A stretch of 35,923 nucleotides of DNA from Candidatus Woesearchaeota archaeon. GTDB taxonomy: Archaea > Nanobdellota > Nanobdellia > SCGC-AAA011-G17 > GW2011-AR20. Location of the stretch: assembly GCA_018302915.1 (NCBI GenBank), contig JAGVZB010000020.1, forward strand, positions 1 to 35,923. Reading direction: 5' to 3'. The notes beneath the pieces are model-generated. The model did no database searches. It was not told the origin of the DNA and saw nothing but the letters and a program-made list of their open reading frames with translations. This document shows positions 7,604-15,387 of this stretch, piece by piece; within the stretch, counting starts at the first letter, position 1, and every line of letters starts with the position of its first letter. The position numbers were made by a program, and so were the translations under genes.

Positions 7604-8365
7604 ATGAGAAAAATACTGATTTGCTCTGCAAAGGGCGGCGTTTCAAAGACAACAAGCGCAATCAACATAAGCTCAGCACTGAACAAGCTCGGGAGGGATG
7701 TCATTCTTGTCGACTGCAATCTTACAACACCTAATGTAGGGTTATATTATGGCATTGCAAAAGTTGAGAGAACAATCCATGACGTGATGAACAAGAAGGG
7801 AGACATAAGGAAAGCAATCTATCTTCATAAATCAGGATTAAAAATAATTCCTGGAAGCATTTCAATAAACAGCCTGAAGAAAGTAAGGCCTGAATTCCTG
7901 AAGCAAAAACTGAACAGCCTAAATTCTGAATTCCTGATAATGGACAGCTCTGCAGGGCTTGGAAGGGAATCATTGGCTGCCCTTGATGCATGCGATGAGG
8001 TTCTAATATTAGTCAACCCTGAACTTCCGTCTGTTGCCGATGGATTAAAGCTGATCAAAATTGCTGAGGAACTAAAAAAAGAGATAATAGGAGTTGTTGT
8101 GTGCAGGAAAAGAGGAAAGCTTGAAATGAAGATGGATGCAATTGAAAATTTAATGGATAACAGGCCGATAATAGGTGTCATTCCTGAGGATGAGCATGTC
8201 AAAAAGGCGCTAGTCAGGGAAGAAAGCGTGTTCAACCTGTATCCTGATTCTGAAGCCGGAAGAGCATATAACAGGCTAGCCCATTACCTGACAGGGGAAA
8301 TATACAACAACGAAAGCAAAAAAGGATTCTTTGATAATTTTCTTGAGGTTCTTGGCTTAAAATAA
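7604..8365 (+). CDS. minD: MinD/ParA-family ATPase
   Basis: The protein has 253 residues with the deviant Walker A motif KGGVSKTT (10-17). The usual KGGVGKTT has Gly where Ser14 sits, but the signature lysine K10 is kept. Switch and base motifs are visible: VILVDCNLTTPN (33-44), FLIMDSSAGLG and ILVNPELPSVADGLK. The C-terminus (KKGFFDNFLEVLGLK) can form an amphipathic helix like the MinD membrane-targeting sequence, which suggests a membrane-cycling ATPase. An ATTTATATAT box lies about 25 bases upstream. The genome also encodes FtsZ (33961), but the partners of this MinD are unknown. Confidence 0.9.
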   Translation: MRKILICSAKGGVSKTTSAINISSALNKLGRDVILVDCNLTTPNVGLYYGIAKVERTIHDVMNKKGDIRKAIYLHKSGLKIIPGSISINSLKKVRPEFLKQKLNSLNSEFLIMDSSAGLGRESLAALDACDEVLILVNPELPSVADGLKLIKIAEELKKEIIGVVVCRKRGKLEMKMDAIENLMDNRPIIGVIPEDEHVKKALVREESVFNLYPDSEAGRAYNRLAHYLTGEIYNNESKKGFFDNFLEVLGLK

Positions 8366-8399
8366 TGTTACCACTTGTAAATTATAATAAATAGAAAGA

Positions 8400-8408
8400 T
8401 TTATAAAT
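8400..8408 (+). promoter_or_regulatory. TATA-like box of the TrmB gene
   Basis: TTTATAAAT preceded by a purine-rich GAAAG (BRE-like) lies about 45 bases before the chosen ATG. Transcription would begin near 8430 and leave a short leader that carries GGAGA ahead of the start. Confidence 0.55.
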
Positions 8409-8452
8409 GCTTTTTTTATCCATATCATAGACTTGAGGTGCAGGAGAACAAA

Positions 8453-9241
8453 ATGATAGTCAAAGAAGACTTTGTAAAAAAGCTGAAAATTGCATTTGAT
8501 TTAAATATATATGAAGTAAAAATATGGACTGCTTTGCTAAGCAAGGGAGTTTCAAGCGCGGGAGAATTGAGTGATATATCAAACGTACCAAGATCAAGAA
8601 GTTATGATATTCTGGAATCTCTTGAGAAGAAAGGATTTGTCCTGATGAAACTGGGCAAGCCGATAAAATACATCGCTGTCGATCCAAAGGAAGTTCTAGA
8701 AAGGGTAAAGAAAAACATAAGAAATGACGGCGATGAAAGAGTCAAGAATCTTGACAAAGTCAAGGGAGAAAATACCTACAAGGAGCTGGAATTGCTCCAC
8801 AAGCAGGGAATTGAAAACATTGACCCAACTTCATTGTCAGGAGCAATAAAAGGAAGAAGAAACATCAATGACCAGATTGAGACATTATTAAGGAACGCAA
8901 AGGAAAGCGTCCTAATAAACACAACCAAGGATGGATTCTTCAGAAAGATTGACATAATCAAGGAGCTAAGCAGGAAACTAAAGGATGTAAAAATAAAGAT
9001 CATAGTTCCGAAAAGCGAGGAAATAAAAGAATTTTCAAAGGAGCTAAAGAATGTAAGCATCAAGTACAGCGACGACTTCAACTCAAGGTTTGTAATGGTT
9101 GACGGAAAAGACATGCTGTTCATGATAATGGAAGACACAAAAATCCATGAAAGCTATGACACCGGAATATGGGTAAAGAGCCCTTATTTTGTAAAGTCAA
9201 TGGAAAACCTTTTTGATATAAACTGGAACACATTAAAATGA
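8453..9241 (+). CDS. TrmB-family transcriptional regulator
   Basis: This protein of 262 residues has an N-terminal winged helix (about 8-78). It shows the TrmB signature: a first helix NIYEVKIWTALLSKG, then PRSRSYDILESLEKKGFV, then the wing IKYIAVDP. A coiled linker with several lysines and glutamates follows, then a C-terminal sensor domain (about 125-262) with NTTKDGFF and SRFVMVDGKDMLFMI. TrmB proteins control sugar uptake or metabolism genes in archaea. I prefer the ATG at 8453 because GGAGA sits six bases before it; a GTG at 8438 would add five residues. Its stop overlaps the start of the next gene (ATGA). Confidence 0.88.
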   Translation: MIVKEDFVKKLKIAFDLNIYEVKIWTALLSKGVSSAGELSDISNVPRSRSYDILESLEKKGFVLMKLGKPIKYIAVDPKEVLERVKKNIRNDGDERVKNLDKVKGENTYKELELLHKQGIENIDPTSLSGAIKGRRNINDQIETLLRNAKESVLINTTKDGFFRKIDIIKELSRKLKDVKIKIIVPKSEEIKEFSKELKNVSIKYSDDFNSRFVMVDGKDMLFMIMEDTKIHESYDTGIWVKSPYFVKSMENLFDINWNTLK

Positions 9242-9636
9242 ATTTTTACAGAGGATTAAGGAATACTGCATTAACCTTAGCTACTTTATTAACTGTTGGA
9301 TGCGAGAGCGATAAAATTGCAGGCGAAGTTTACGACAAAACTGCTTTCTTTAGAAAGGGGGGAGGATATAACCTAGCTTTAACAATAAAAGACAGCCTTT
9401 CAAATAATATAATTTATTACCTAAATATGAGAGTATCAGAATGGGTTGATTATTCAAGCGGTTACGGAATGCAAACTGTTGTCGACATGAAAAACTGCGA
9501 GCCTATAACTCCAGAAAAACTAAAGAAAATAATAGGAAGTCCAGACAGCATTCATTCAATTAGAAAAAATGAAACAATTAATGATTTTCTTAACAACCAT
9601 GATGCTGATTTTTTCATAGATGAATCAGAGGAATAA
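9238..9636 (+). CDS. Putative lipoprotein of unknown function
   Basis: This protein of 132 residues has a short N-terminal hydrophobic segment after a basic start, ending in a lipobox-like L-L-T-V-G-C (residues 17-22). It is therefore probably membrane anchored and exported. The mature part is polar and contains a two-strand-like block (NIIYYLNMRVSEW), one cysteine, and an acidic C-terminus (DADFFIDESEE). I do not recognise the family. The start overlaps the TrmB stop by four bases (ATGA), which implies translational coupling and perhaps a role as a target or partner of that regulator. Confidence 0.65.
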   Translation: MNFYRGLRNTALTLATLLTVGCESDKIAGEVYDKTAFFRKGGGYNLALTIKDSLSNNIIYYLNMRVSEWVDYSSGYGMQTVVDMKNCEPITPEKLKKIIGSPDSIHSIRKNETINDFLNNHDADFFIDESEE

Positions 9637-9667
9637 ATTTTTATATTTTAAAATCATTCAATTCAAA

Positions 9668-10153
9668 ATGTACAAACGTAAAGGATTTGGCGATACAATA
9701 CCTATACCTGATGAATTATTAAACTCCGTAAGTCTTTTAGGAGGTAAAACAGGGGGAACATTTTTACACAATAAACCTGTCAATCTGGAATCCACTGTTT
9801 CAAGAATTGAAGTAAAAAATGAAATCCCTTTCAGATTAGAGTTTACACAAGCTTTCATAATTCCTGGTAAAGATTATAAAATAAGATGCAATGGAAAATG
9901 GCATATTGTAACTGACGGCACAATAAAAATAAGCAGGAGTGAACTAAATTCATTATACAAACTGAACAGAGAATATGGATACTCTGAGATAATCAAAATT
10001 ATCTGTGAAGATGGAAAATATACTCCAATGGAATGCCATCCTGATTTCAAAGAAGAATACAAATCCAGAAAAAGGAGTTCAAATGAAGATAATTCAGGAA
10101 TTCTCGCATTGATTAGTGAGGGATATCCGCGAGAAGAACCATCCTATCCATAA
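9668..10153 (+). CDS. Hypothetical protein
   Basis: I do not recognise this 161-residue protein. Its N-terminus (MYKRKGFGDTIPIPDELL) is followed by a glycine-rich turn (LLGGKTGGT). A beta-rich centre follows (FTQAFIIPGKDYKIRCNGKW, then IVTDGTIKISRSEL), and the C-terminal 30 residues are charged and disordered-looking. The start ATG at 9668 was chosen because TTTTTATATTTTAAAA lies about 30 bases upstream. An upstream in-frame ATG at 9620 lies inside the previous gene. No membrane segment or signal peptide is seen. Confidence 0.6.
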   Translation: MYKRKGFGDTIPIPDELLNSVSLLGGKTGGTFLHNKPVNLESTVSRIEVKNEIPFRLEFTQAFIIPGKDYKIRCNGKWHIVTDGTIKISRSELNSLYKLNREYGYSEIIKIICEDGKYTPMECHPDFKEEYKSRKRSSNEDNSGILALISEGYPREEPSYP

Positions 10154-10192
10154 ATTACAAATATTTAAAAACATCTTGTTCTTTTTAATTAT

Positions 10193-11686
10193 ATGAAAGA
10201 GGTAGCTGAAAGCCTTAGCCCTTTGGAGAGAAAAATATTCCCCCTAATAAAAGACAATATTTCCTTAAATGAATTAATTGACAAAAGCAGGCTAAAGGAA
10301 GTTGAGGTGATAAGGGCACTGCAATGGCTTGAAAACAAGGAATTAATCAATGTAAGGAAAGAAAGCAAGGAAATAATCGAGATTGACTCCAACGGCAGGA
10401 AAATCCTGAAGGAAGATCTGCCAGAAAAAAGGTTTCTAAAATCCATCCTGAACAAAGAGTTAAGCCTGAATGAGATAATAGAAAAAGCCAAGCTTGACAA
10501 AGATGAATTAAATGCTGCTCTTGGCCTGCTGAAAAGAAATTCATGCATAATTCTAGGGAACAAGATAAAAATAACTGAAGCAGGGAAAAAATACCTCAAT
10601 GACAACAGGATCGAGGATTTCCTTAAGAAACTGCCATTGGACAAAAACAAAGCAGACAAAATTCTATACAATGAACTAAAAGGCAGAAAAGAATTAATAA
10701 AAGAAAACCTGGTCAAGGACAGGATTTCTGACTTAACAAGCAAGGGGAGAGAATTACAAAAATTGAATTTAAAGGATGATTACATTGAAAGCCTTACAAT
10801 AAACGTAATAAAGAACAAGGAATGGGTGAATAAAAAGTTCAGGAGATATGACATCAATATCAATGTCCCAAAAGTATATCCTGGAAAAAAGCATTTTGTC
10901 AATGAAGCATTAGACTATGCAAGAAGAATTTGGCTTGAGATGGGATTCAAAGAGATGAAGGGAAACATAATCCAAACTGCATTCTGGAACTTTGATGCCC
11001 TGTATACCTCACAGGATCATTCCGTAAGAGAAATGCAGGACACTTTTTACCTGAAAGAAAAGGGAAGACTACCAGACAAAGAAATTGTTAACAAAGTCAG
11101 GGCTGCTCATGAAAACGGATGGAACACAGGAAGCAAAGGATGGCAATACAAATGGAATCCTGAAGAAGCCATGAAGAAAGTGCTGAGAACACATACAACA
11201 TGCCTGAGCGCACAAACATTATCAAAGCTGAAGAAAGAGGAACTGCCTGCAAAATTTTTCTCTGTTGGAAGATGCTACAGGAATGAAACGCTTGACTTTT
11301 CACATTTGTTTGAATTCAACCAAACAGAAGGAATTGTAGTTGATGAAAATGCAAACCTAAGACATCTGATGGGTTATTTAAGGGAGTTTGCAACAAAAAT
11401 GGGATTTCCAAAAGTCAGATTCAGGCCTGCTTATTTTCCGTATACAGAACCAAGCCTAGAGGGAGATGTTTATGATCCAGTTCATAAAAAATGGATTGAG
11501 TTCATAGCAGCAGGAATTTTCAGGCCAGAAGTTACCAAACCATTACTAGGGAAAGATGTCCCTGTATTGGCATGGGGGCCAGGGATTGACAGAATAATAA
11601 CCGCTGCTTACAACATCAAAGACATAAGGGATATTTACAAGAATGACCTGAAGCAATTAAGAGAAAGTAAGATGTGGTTGAAATAA
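10193..11686 (+). CDS. pheS: Phenylalanyl-tRNA synthetase alpha subunit
   Basis: PheS charges tRNA-Phe as part of an (alpha-beta)2 tetramer in the cytoplasm. The protein has 497 residues, normal for archaea. Residues 1-210 are the archaeal/eukaryotic-type N-terminal winged-helix repeats that bind tRNA. The class II catalytic core follows: motif 1 region (HFVNEALDYARRIW), motif 2 (SVGRCYRNETLDFSHLFEFN), the phenylalanine pocket (YFPYTEPS), and motif 3 (GPGIDRI, near residue 470). The start is supported by a TATA-like AATATTTAAAA about 25 bases upstream. Unusually, pheT does not follow directly: an MNT/HEPN pair lies between. Confidence 0.96.
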   Translation: MKEVAESLSPLERKIFPLIKDNISLNELIDKSRLKEVEVIRALQWLENKELINVRKESKEIIEIDSNGRKILKEDLPEKRFLKSILNKELSLNEIIEKAKLDKDELNAALGLLKRNSCIILGNKIKITEAGKKYLNDNRIEDFLKKLPLDKNKADKILYNELKGRKELIKENLVKDRISDLTSKGRELQKLNLKDDYIESLTINVIKNKEWVNKKFRRYDININVPKVYPGKKHFVNEALDYARRIWLEMGFKEMKGNIIQTAFWNFDALYTSQDHSVREMQDTFYLKEKGRLPDKEIVNKVRAAHENGWNTGSKGWQYKWNPEEAMKKVLRTHTTCLSAQTLSKLKKEELPAKFFSVGRCYRNETLDFSHLFEFNQTEGIVVDENANLRHLMGYLREFATKMGFPKVRFRPAYFPYTEPSLEGDVYDPVHKKWIEFIAAGIFRPEVTKPLLGKDVPVLAWGPGIDRIITAAYNIKDIRDIYKNDLKQLRESKMWLK

Positions 11687-11694
11687 TTTCTTTT

Positions 11695-11712
11695 ATGAAA
11701 CAATTGTTTCAT
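11695..11712. promoter_or_regulatory. Perfect 18-bp palindrome upstream of the MNT/HEPN pair
   Basis: ATGAAACAATTGTTTCAT is its own reverse complement. It overlaps the first of two direct repeats and lies upstream of the likely TATA box, so it is a candidate operator half. Confidence 0.5.
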
Positions 11713-11758
11713 TTATAGAACAGAAAGATTTAAATACTACTGTTTCATTTATAGAACA
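11705..11758 (+). promoter_or_regulatory. Two 18-bp direct repeats flanking a TATA box
   Basis: TGTTTCATTTATAGAACA occurs at 11705-11722 and again at 11741-11758, 36 bases apart. Between them is ATTTAAATA (11728-11736) with a purine-rich BRE-like AAAG. The second copy ends one base before the ATG at 11760, where transcription would start. Each copy has TGTT/AACA ends. Protein bound at the two copies would flank the promoter, as expected for autorepression by the HTH-MNT protein; this is inference. Confidence 0.65.
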
Positions 11759-11759
11759 T

Positions 11760-12281
11760 ATGTTCCAAAAAGAGAATAAAAATAAGATAATGAAATTATT
11801 CTTTAATAACCCAAATAAAGAGTTTTATCTCAGAGAGATATCAAGATTAACTAAAGTATCCCCATCAGGAAGTTTTAGAATCTTGAATAAGCTAGAGGGA
11901 AAAAATTTGATAGTAAGAAATAAAAATAAAGCGGTTACCAACTTTAAGCTTAAAAATAATGAAGATGTTAAAAGACTAAAGAGATTATTCAATATAAACA
12001 GTGTCTATGAATCCAAATTAGTTGATTTTTTAATTGACAAGTATAATAATCCAACAGCAATTGTACTATTTGGATCTTATTCCCTTGGAGAAGATAACGA
12101 AAAGGGGGATATAGATATTGCTGTAATAACAAAAAAGCACAAAGACTTAAACTTATTAAAATTTGAAAGATATTTAGGAAAGAGTATCCATTTGCTGGAA
12201 GTTGATTTGGATAAAGTCAGCAAAGAATTTAAAAATAATCTAGCCAATGGGTTTATACTGGGAGGATATTTAAGTTTATAA
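11760..12281 (+). CDS. Winged-helix plus MNT nucleotidyltransferase (antitoxin-like)
   Basis: This protein of 173 residues has an N-terminal winged helix (about 5-65; KEFYLREISRLTKVSPSGSF is the recognition region). A minimal nucleotidyltransferase domain follows (about 85-173), with FGSYSLGEDNEKGDIDIAVI (104-123) holding G105-S106 and the metal ligands D117 and D119. MNT proteins paired with HEPN proteins act as antitoxins that nucleotidylate the toxin. The HTH suggests that this one also represses its own operon. It overlaps the HEPN gene by one base (TAATG) and starts just after the repeated operator. Its AT content is higher than that of pheS, in line with horizontal gain. Confidence 0.85.
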   Translation: MFQKENKNKIMKLFFNNPNKEFYLREISRLTKVSPSGSFRILNKLEGKNLIVRNKNKAVTNFKLKNNEDVKRLKRLFNINSVYESKLVDFLIDKYNNPTAIVLFGSYSLGEDNEKGDIDIAVITKKHKDLNLLKFERYLGKSIHLLEVDLDKVSKEFKNNLANGFILGGYLSL

Positions 12282-12706
12282 TGAAAGATTTTAAGATATT
12301 TTTAGAAGATGGGAGCATAAAAAGAATCACTCCAAATAAATCACTAATTAAAAGTTTAGTGAATGATGCCATTAAAAGATTAGATTTTTATAAAAAGTTA
12401 AGATTAGATAATGAAAATTCAAAGTATATTCTTGAAAATATTTATGAATCATTAAGAGAATTAGCTGATGCTGTTTTAATAAAAGATGGTTATAAATCCT
12501 ATTCCCATGAAGCTTCTATTACTTATTTATTGAAGTATAATCTCCCTTTGGTTGAGATTAATAAATTTGATAATTTTAGAAAGATAAGGAACAACAGCAA
12601 ATATTATGGGAAACCTGTAGATTTAGAGGACAGCAAAGAGATTATGGAATTAGCAGAAAAATTATTAAAGGATATAAAAAATATACTTAAAGATGCCAAC
12701 AGTTAA
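12281..12706 (+). CDS. HEPN-domain protein, partner of the MNT gene
   Basis: This all-helical protein has 141 residues. A conserved block FRKIRNNSKYYGK lies near residue 107-119, the site where HEPN toxins carry R-x4-6-H. Here the histidine is replaced by tyrosine, as in the R-x-x-R-N-...-Y-Y-G subgroup often found beside MNT genes. Nuclease activity is therefore uncertain. The gene overlaps the MNT gene by one base, and its last 14 bases overlap the pheT start. It is thus built into the pheS-pheT stretch, and ribosomes ending this gene could re-initiate at pheT. Confidence 0.8.
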   Translation: MKDFKIFLEDGSIKRITPNKSLIKSLVNDAIKRLDFYKKLRLDNENSKYILENIYESLRELADAVLIKDGYKSYSHEASITYLLKYNLPLVEINKFDNFRKIRNNSKYYGKPVDLEDSKEIMELAEKLLKDIKNILKDANS

Positions 12707-14321
12707 TTTAAACAAAAATGAACTTGAAAAATTAGCAGGAAAGAAATTATCAATTGACAAGCTAAAAGACAGGATTTCAATGCTTGGAACTGATCTGGAA
12801 GATATAAAAGGAAATGAGATAATCGTTGAAGTGTTCCCCGACAGGCCTGACATGCTAAGCGAGCAGGGATTTGCAAGGGCATTTTCATCCTTCATTGGAG
12901 TTAAAAAAGGATTAAGAGAATACAAAGCAAAGAAATCAAATTACAATCTAATCATTGATGATTCTGTAAAGAACATAAGGCCTTTCACTTCATGCGCTAT
13001 TGTAAAGAACTTAAAATTTGACGGTGAAAAAATAAAACAGGTCATCCAGATCCAGGAGAAACTTCATGTCGGCTACGGAAGAAACAGGAAGAAATGCGCC
13101 ATAGGGATTTATCCGCTTGAAAAGATTAAATTCCCGATTCATTACAGGGCACTGGAGCCAGAAAAAATTATTTTCACCCCACTGGAATCAAAGAGAGAAA
13201 TGAACGGCAATGAAATCCTTGAGAAACACCCGGCCGGAAAAGAATACGGCCATCTGCTAAAGGAGAAAAATAAATTCCCTGTATTTGTCGATGCAGGAAA
13301 CAACATATTAAGCATGCCGCCAATAATCAACTCAGAAAACACAGGAAAAATAACAGGCAAAACAAAGGAAATTTTCATAGAGGTCAGCGGCTTTGACTAC
13401 AATGTTGTAAGCAAATGCCTTAGCATAATCGTATGTTCCTTAATTGACATGAAAGGAATTGCATATGAAATTGAGCTAAAGTACGGCAACAAAAAAATAA
13501 CAAGCCCCAGCCTAAAGCCGGAATCAATGAAGATTGACATTAACTATGCAAACAAAATCCTTGGGTTGAATTTAAGGGAAAATGACATCAAAAATTACCT
13601 TGAGAGGATGGGTTATGACTACAGCAAGGGAAAGGTGATAATTCCCTGCTACAGGACTGACATTATGCACCAGGCTGATATCATTGAAGACATAGCAATT
13701 GCATACGGCTATGAAAATTTCAAGGAAGAAATACCAAATGTAAGCACCCTTGGCTCTGAAGATGAATCTGAAAAGTTCAAGAGAAAAATAAAAGATATCC
13801 TGATTGGCTTCGGATACCTTGAATGCAACAGCTATAACCTGATTTCCGGGGATGTTCTGAACAAGATGGAAATCAAGATGAACAACATCAAAGTGCTGAA
13901 TCCTGTAAACATTGATTATAATACTTTAAGAAGCTGGATGATCCCAAGCCTGATGAAAATTCTAAGCGAAAACAAGCATCATGAATATCCGCAGAAGATA
14001 TTTGAAGCCGGGACCGCCTTTGAAAAGGAAGAATCTGAAAACCTGGGGTTGTTAAGCTGCCATGCAAATGCAAATTTCACAGAGGTAAAGCAGATTCTTG
14101 ATTACATGTTCAATGCTTTAGGCCTGAAATATAATCTGGAAGAAGCCGAGCATGATTCATTCATCAAGGGAAGAGCCGGAATGATTAAATGCAATGGAAA
14201 GAAGATGGGCTATATAGGAGAATTACACCCCAAAATAATCACCAATTTCAACCTGGAACTTCCTGTTGCCGGCTTTGAAATCAATTTAAGCGAATTGTCC
14301 AAACTGGTCATTCAATATTGA
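12693..14321 (+). CDS. pheT: Phenylalanyl-tRNA synthetase beta subunit
   Basis: PheT is the structural and editing partner of PheS. The protein has 542 residues, the archaeal length. The N-terminus MPTVNLNKNELEKLAGKK and the block VEVFPDRPDMLSEQGFARAF are diagnostic. Next come the B3/B4 editing region (YGRNRKKCAIGIYPLEKI), the B5 domain (DINYANKILGLNL, then YDYSKGKVIIPCYRTDI) and the catalytic-like C-terminal domain, ending in GYIGELHPKI. The start lies inside the HEPN gene and no separate TATA box is obvious between. Expression is probably linked to the upstream MNT/HEPN promoter or to read-through from pheS. Confidence 0.96.
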   Translation: MPTVNLNKNELEKLAGKKLSIDKLKDRISMLGTDLEDIKGNEIIVEVFPDRPDMLSEQGFARAFSSFIGVKKGLREYKAKKSNYNLIIDDSVKNIRPFTSCAIVKNLKFDGEKIKQVIQIQEKLHVGYGRNRKKCAIGIYPLEKIKFPIHYRALEPEKIIFTPLESKREMNGNEILEKHPAGKEYGHLLKEKNKFPVFVDAGNNILSMPPIINSENTGKITGKTKEIFIEVSGFDYNVVSKCLSIIVCSLIDMKGIAYEIELKYGNKKITSPSLKPESMKIDINYANKILGLNLRENDIKNYLERMGYDYSKGKVIIPCYRTDIMHQADIIEDIAIAYGYENFKEEIPNVSTLGSEDESEKFKRKIKDILIGFGYLECNSYNLISGDVLNKMEIKMNNIKVLNPVNIDYNTLRSWMIPSLMKILSENKHHEYPQKIFEAGTAFEKEESENLGLLSCHANANFTEVKQILDYMFNALGLKYNLEEAEHDSFIKGRAGMIKCNGKKMGYIGELHPKIITNFNLELPVAGFEINLSELSKLVIQY

Positions 14322-14603
14322 CCTTATCAAACAATGAATGGTGTCATATTCCAACCTTAAACCTCTGGAAACTAAACAATAATCATTGCTTATGCATACC
14401 CCTCTATCATCATATTTTTCCCTTAAAAAATATAAAATATATTCACTTTCTTCATTCCATTCAAATTTTTTCAATAATTCAAATTTATGGGTTCTTGACA
14501 ATGCCATTGCCATTGATACATTCGGCCAAAAATGCCTATCTAATATCCTTCTGAATCTTCTGTTGTAATATGGCCTTAGCAAAAAATTAACCAAATCATT
14601 CAT
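14286..14603 (-). CDS. Hypothetical protein converging on pheT
   Basis: This frame encodes about 105 residues from the ATG at 14603; another ATG at 14612 would add three. It contains an arginine-rich aromatic block (RPYYNRRFRRILDRHFW) and then polar mixed sequence. I do not recognise it. It overlaps the pheT 3' end by 36 bases on the opposite strand. A TATA-like ATATTATAAA lies about 25 bases upstream of the start. The composition looks like protein rather than a shadow, and opposing frames in the same region are shorter. Confidence 0.55.
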   Translation of the reverse strand: MNDLVNFLLRPYYNRRFRRILDRHFWPNVSMAMALSRTHKFELLKKFEWNEESEYILYFLREKYDDRGVCISNDYCLVSRGLRLEYDTIHCLIRSILNDQFGQFA

Positions 14604-14633
14604 AAAAAACATATGATGAGAAATATTATAAAA

Positions 14634-14969
14634 TCATTCCTTTGACAGCTTCTTCACAACTGCCGGCTCCACTATCAACAATGCATAGAAAACCCATATG
14701 CTCCACACCGAGAAATAAGATTCATTTCCCAAAATAAAAAATATCAACGCTAAATCCAGCAAAAAATTAACCAACAGCCATACAATCCCCACGGCAAACA
14801 TATTCCTCTCATCAAGCATTACCCTTGAAAATGTATAAATCAGCAAAGCCCCGAGAATCAGCATAATTATATTCATTGTATTTGGAAGTATAACCATCAA
14901 GAACCACCCTACAAAGAACAGAATAACCCAAATAATAAAACCATATAACAAAACTTTTTCCAATTTCAT
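14634..14969 (-). CDS. Four-helix membrane protein, unknown
   Basis: From the ATG at 14969 the protein has 111 residues with about four hydrophobic helices (9-30, 36-56, 62-83 and 87-104), short loops and a basic C-terminal tail (KKLSKE). An upstream ATG at 14996 would overlap the divergent gene at 14975, so the shorter start is preferred. It matches no transporter family by sight. A helical hairpin membrane protein of unknown role is the most that can be said. Confidence 0.65.
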   Translation of the reverse strand: MKLEKVLLYGFIIWVILFFVGWFLMVILPNTMNIIMLILGALLIYTFSRVMLDERNMFAVGIVWLLVNFLLDLALIFFILGNESYFSVWSIWVFYALLIVEPAVVKKLSKE

Positions 14970-14974
14970 TTTAT

Positions 14975-15250
14975 ATGCTCTTATCACCCATTCCAAAATT
15001 TATTAACCAACTTAGATTTGTATACAAAGAGAAACCTAAATTAGTCTGCATTCAATTATCTGATGGCCTGAAACCAAGGGCATTAGAGATACAAAAATAC
15101 CTGGAGAGCAAAACAAAGGCAAGAATACTGATATGGCTTGGATCATGCTTCGGAGCATGCGATGTCCCCATTGAACTGAAAGAATTAAACATTGATCTGC
15201 TAATACAATTCGGGCACAATGATTTCGGATATGAGCATTTATGGAGGTGA
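14975..15250 (+). CDS. Dph2-like N-terminal domain, truncated
   Basis: The 91 residues resemble the first domain of archaeal Dph2, the radical-type 4Fe-4S enzyme that starts diphthamide synthesis on EF2. IQLSDGLKPRALEIQKYLES matches the usual Q-x-P-E-G-L-K start. GSCFGACDVP holds the first cluster cysteine, and IQFGHNDFGYEH matches the I-x-F-G-H-S motif. Full Dph2 has about 340 residues in three repeats, each with one cluster cysteine. Repeats 2 and 3 are absent here and do not continue in another frame, so this is probably a fragment or a reduced relative. The stop overlaps the GGAGGTGA of the next gene. Confidence 0.6.
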   Translation: MLLSPIPKFINQLRFVYKEKPKLVCIQLSDGLKPRALEIQKYLESKTKARILIWLGSCFGACDVPIELKELNIDLLIQFGHNDFGYEHLWR

Positions 15251-15252
15251 AA

Positions 15253-15387
15253 ATGAAAATAAACATTCCCGAGACAATGGAAAGAAGCATAAAAATAATA
15301 GTGCAAAAAACAAACATGTTCAAGGATGAGGAGGATTTTGTCCAACAGGCCCTGCTTAAGCAAATCTCAAAATTCAGGGACCTATAA
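15253..15387 (+). CDS. Small ribbon-helix-helix-like protein
   Basis: This short gene encodes 44 residues: MKINIPETMERSIKIIVQKT followed by FKDEEDFVQQALLKQI. The pattern is one strand then two helices, typical of CopG/Arc-like RHH repressors and antitoxins. A perfect archaeal Shine-Dalgarno GGAGGTGA (15243-15250) lies two bases before the ATG, overlapping the stop of the Dph2 fragment, so translation is coupled. No toxin-like gene is adjacent on the same strand. Its 3' end overlaps the small membrane gene on the other strand by a few bases. Confidence 0.6.
   Translation: MKINIPETMERSIKIIVQKTNMFKDEEDFVQQALLKQISKFRDL

Noticed and set aside
14318..14568. Plus-strand frames of 60-78 codons after pheT
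   Set aside because: They lie opposite the minus-strand unknown gene, lack a plausible start signal, and look like antisense shadows.
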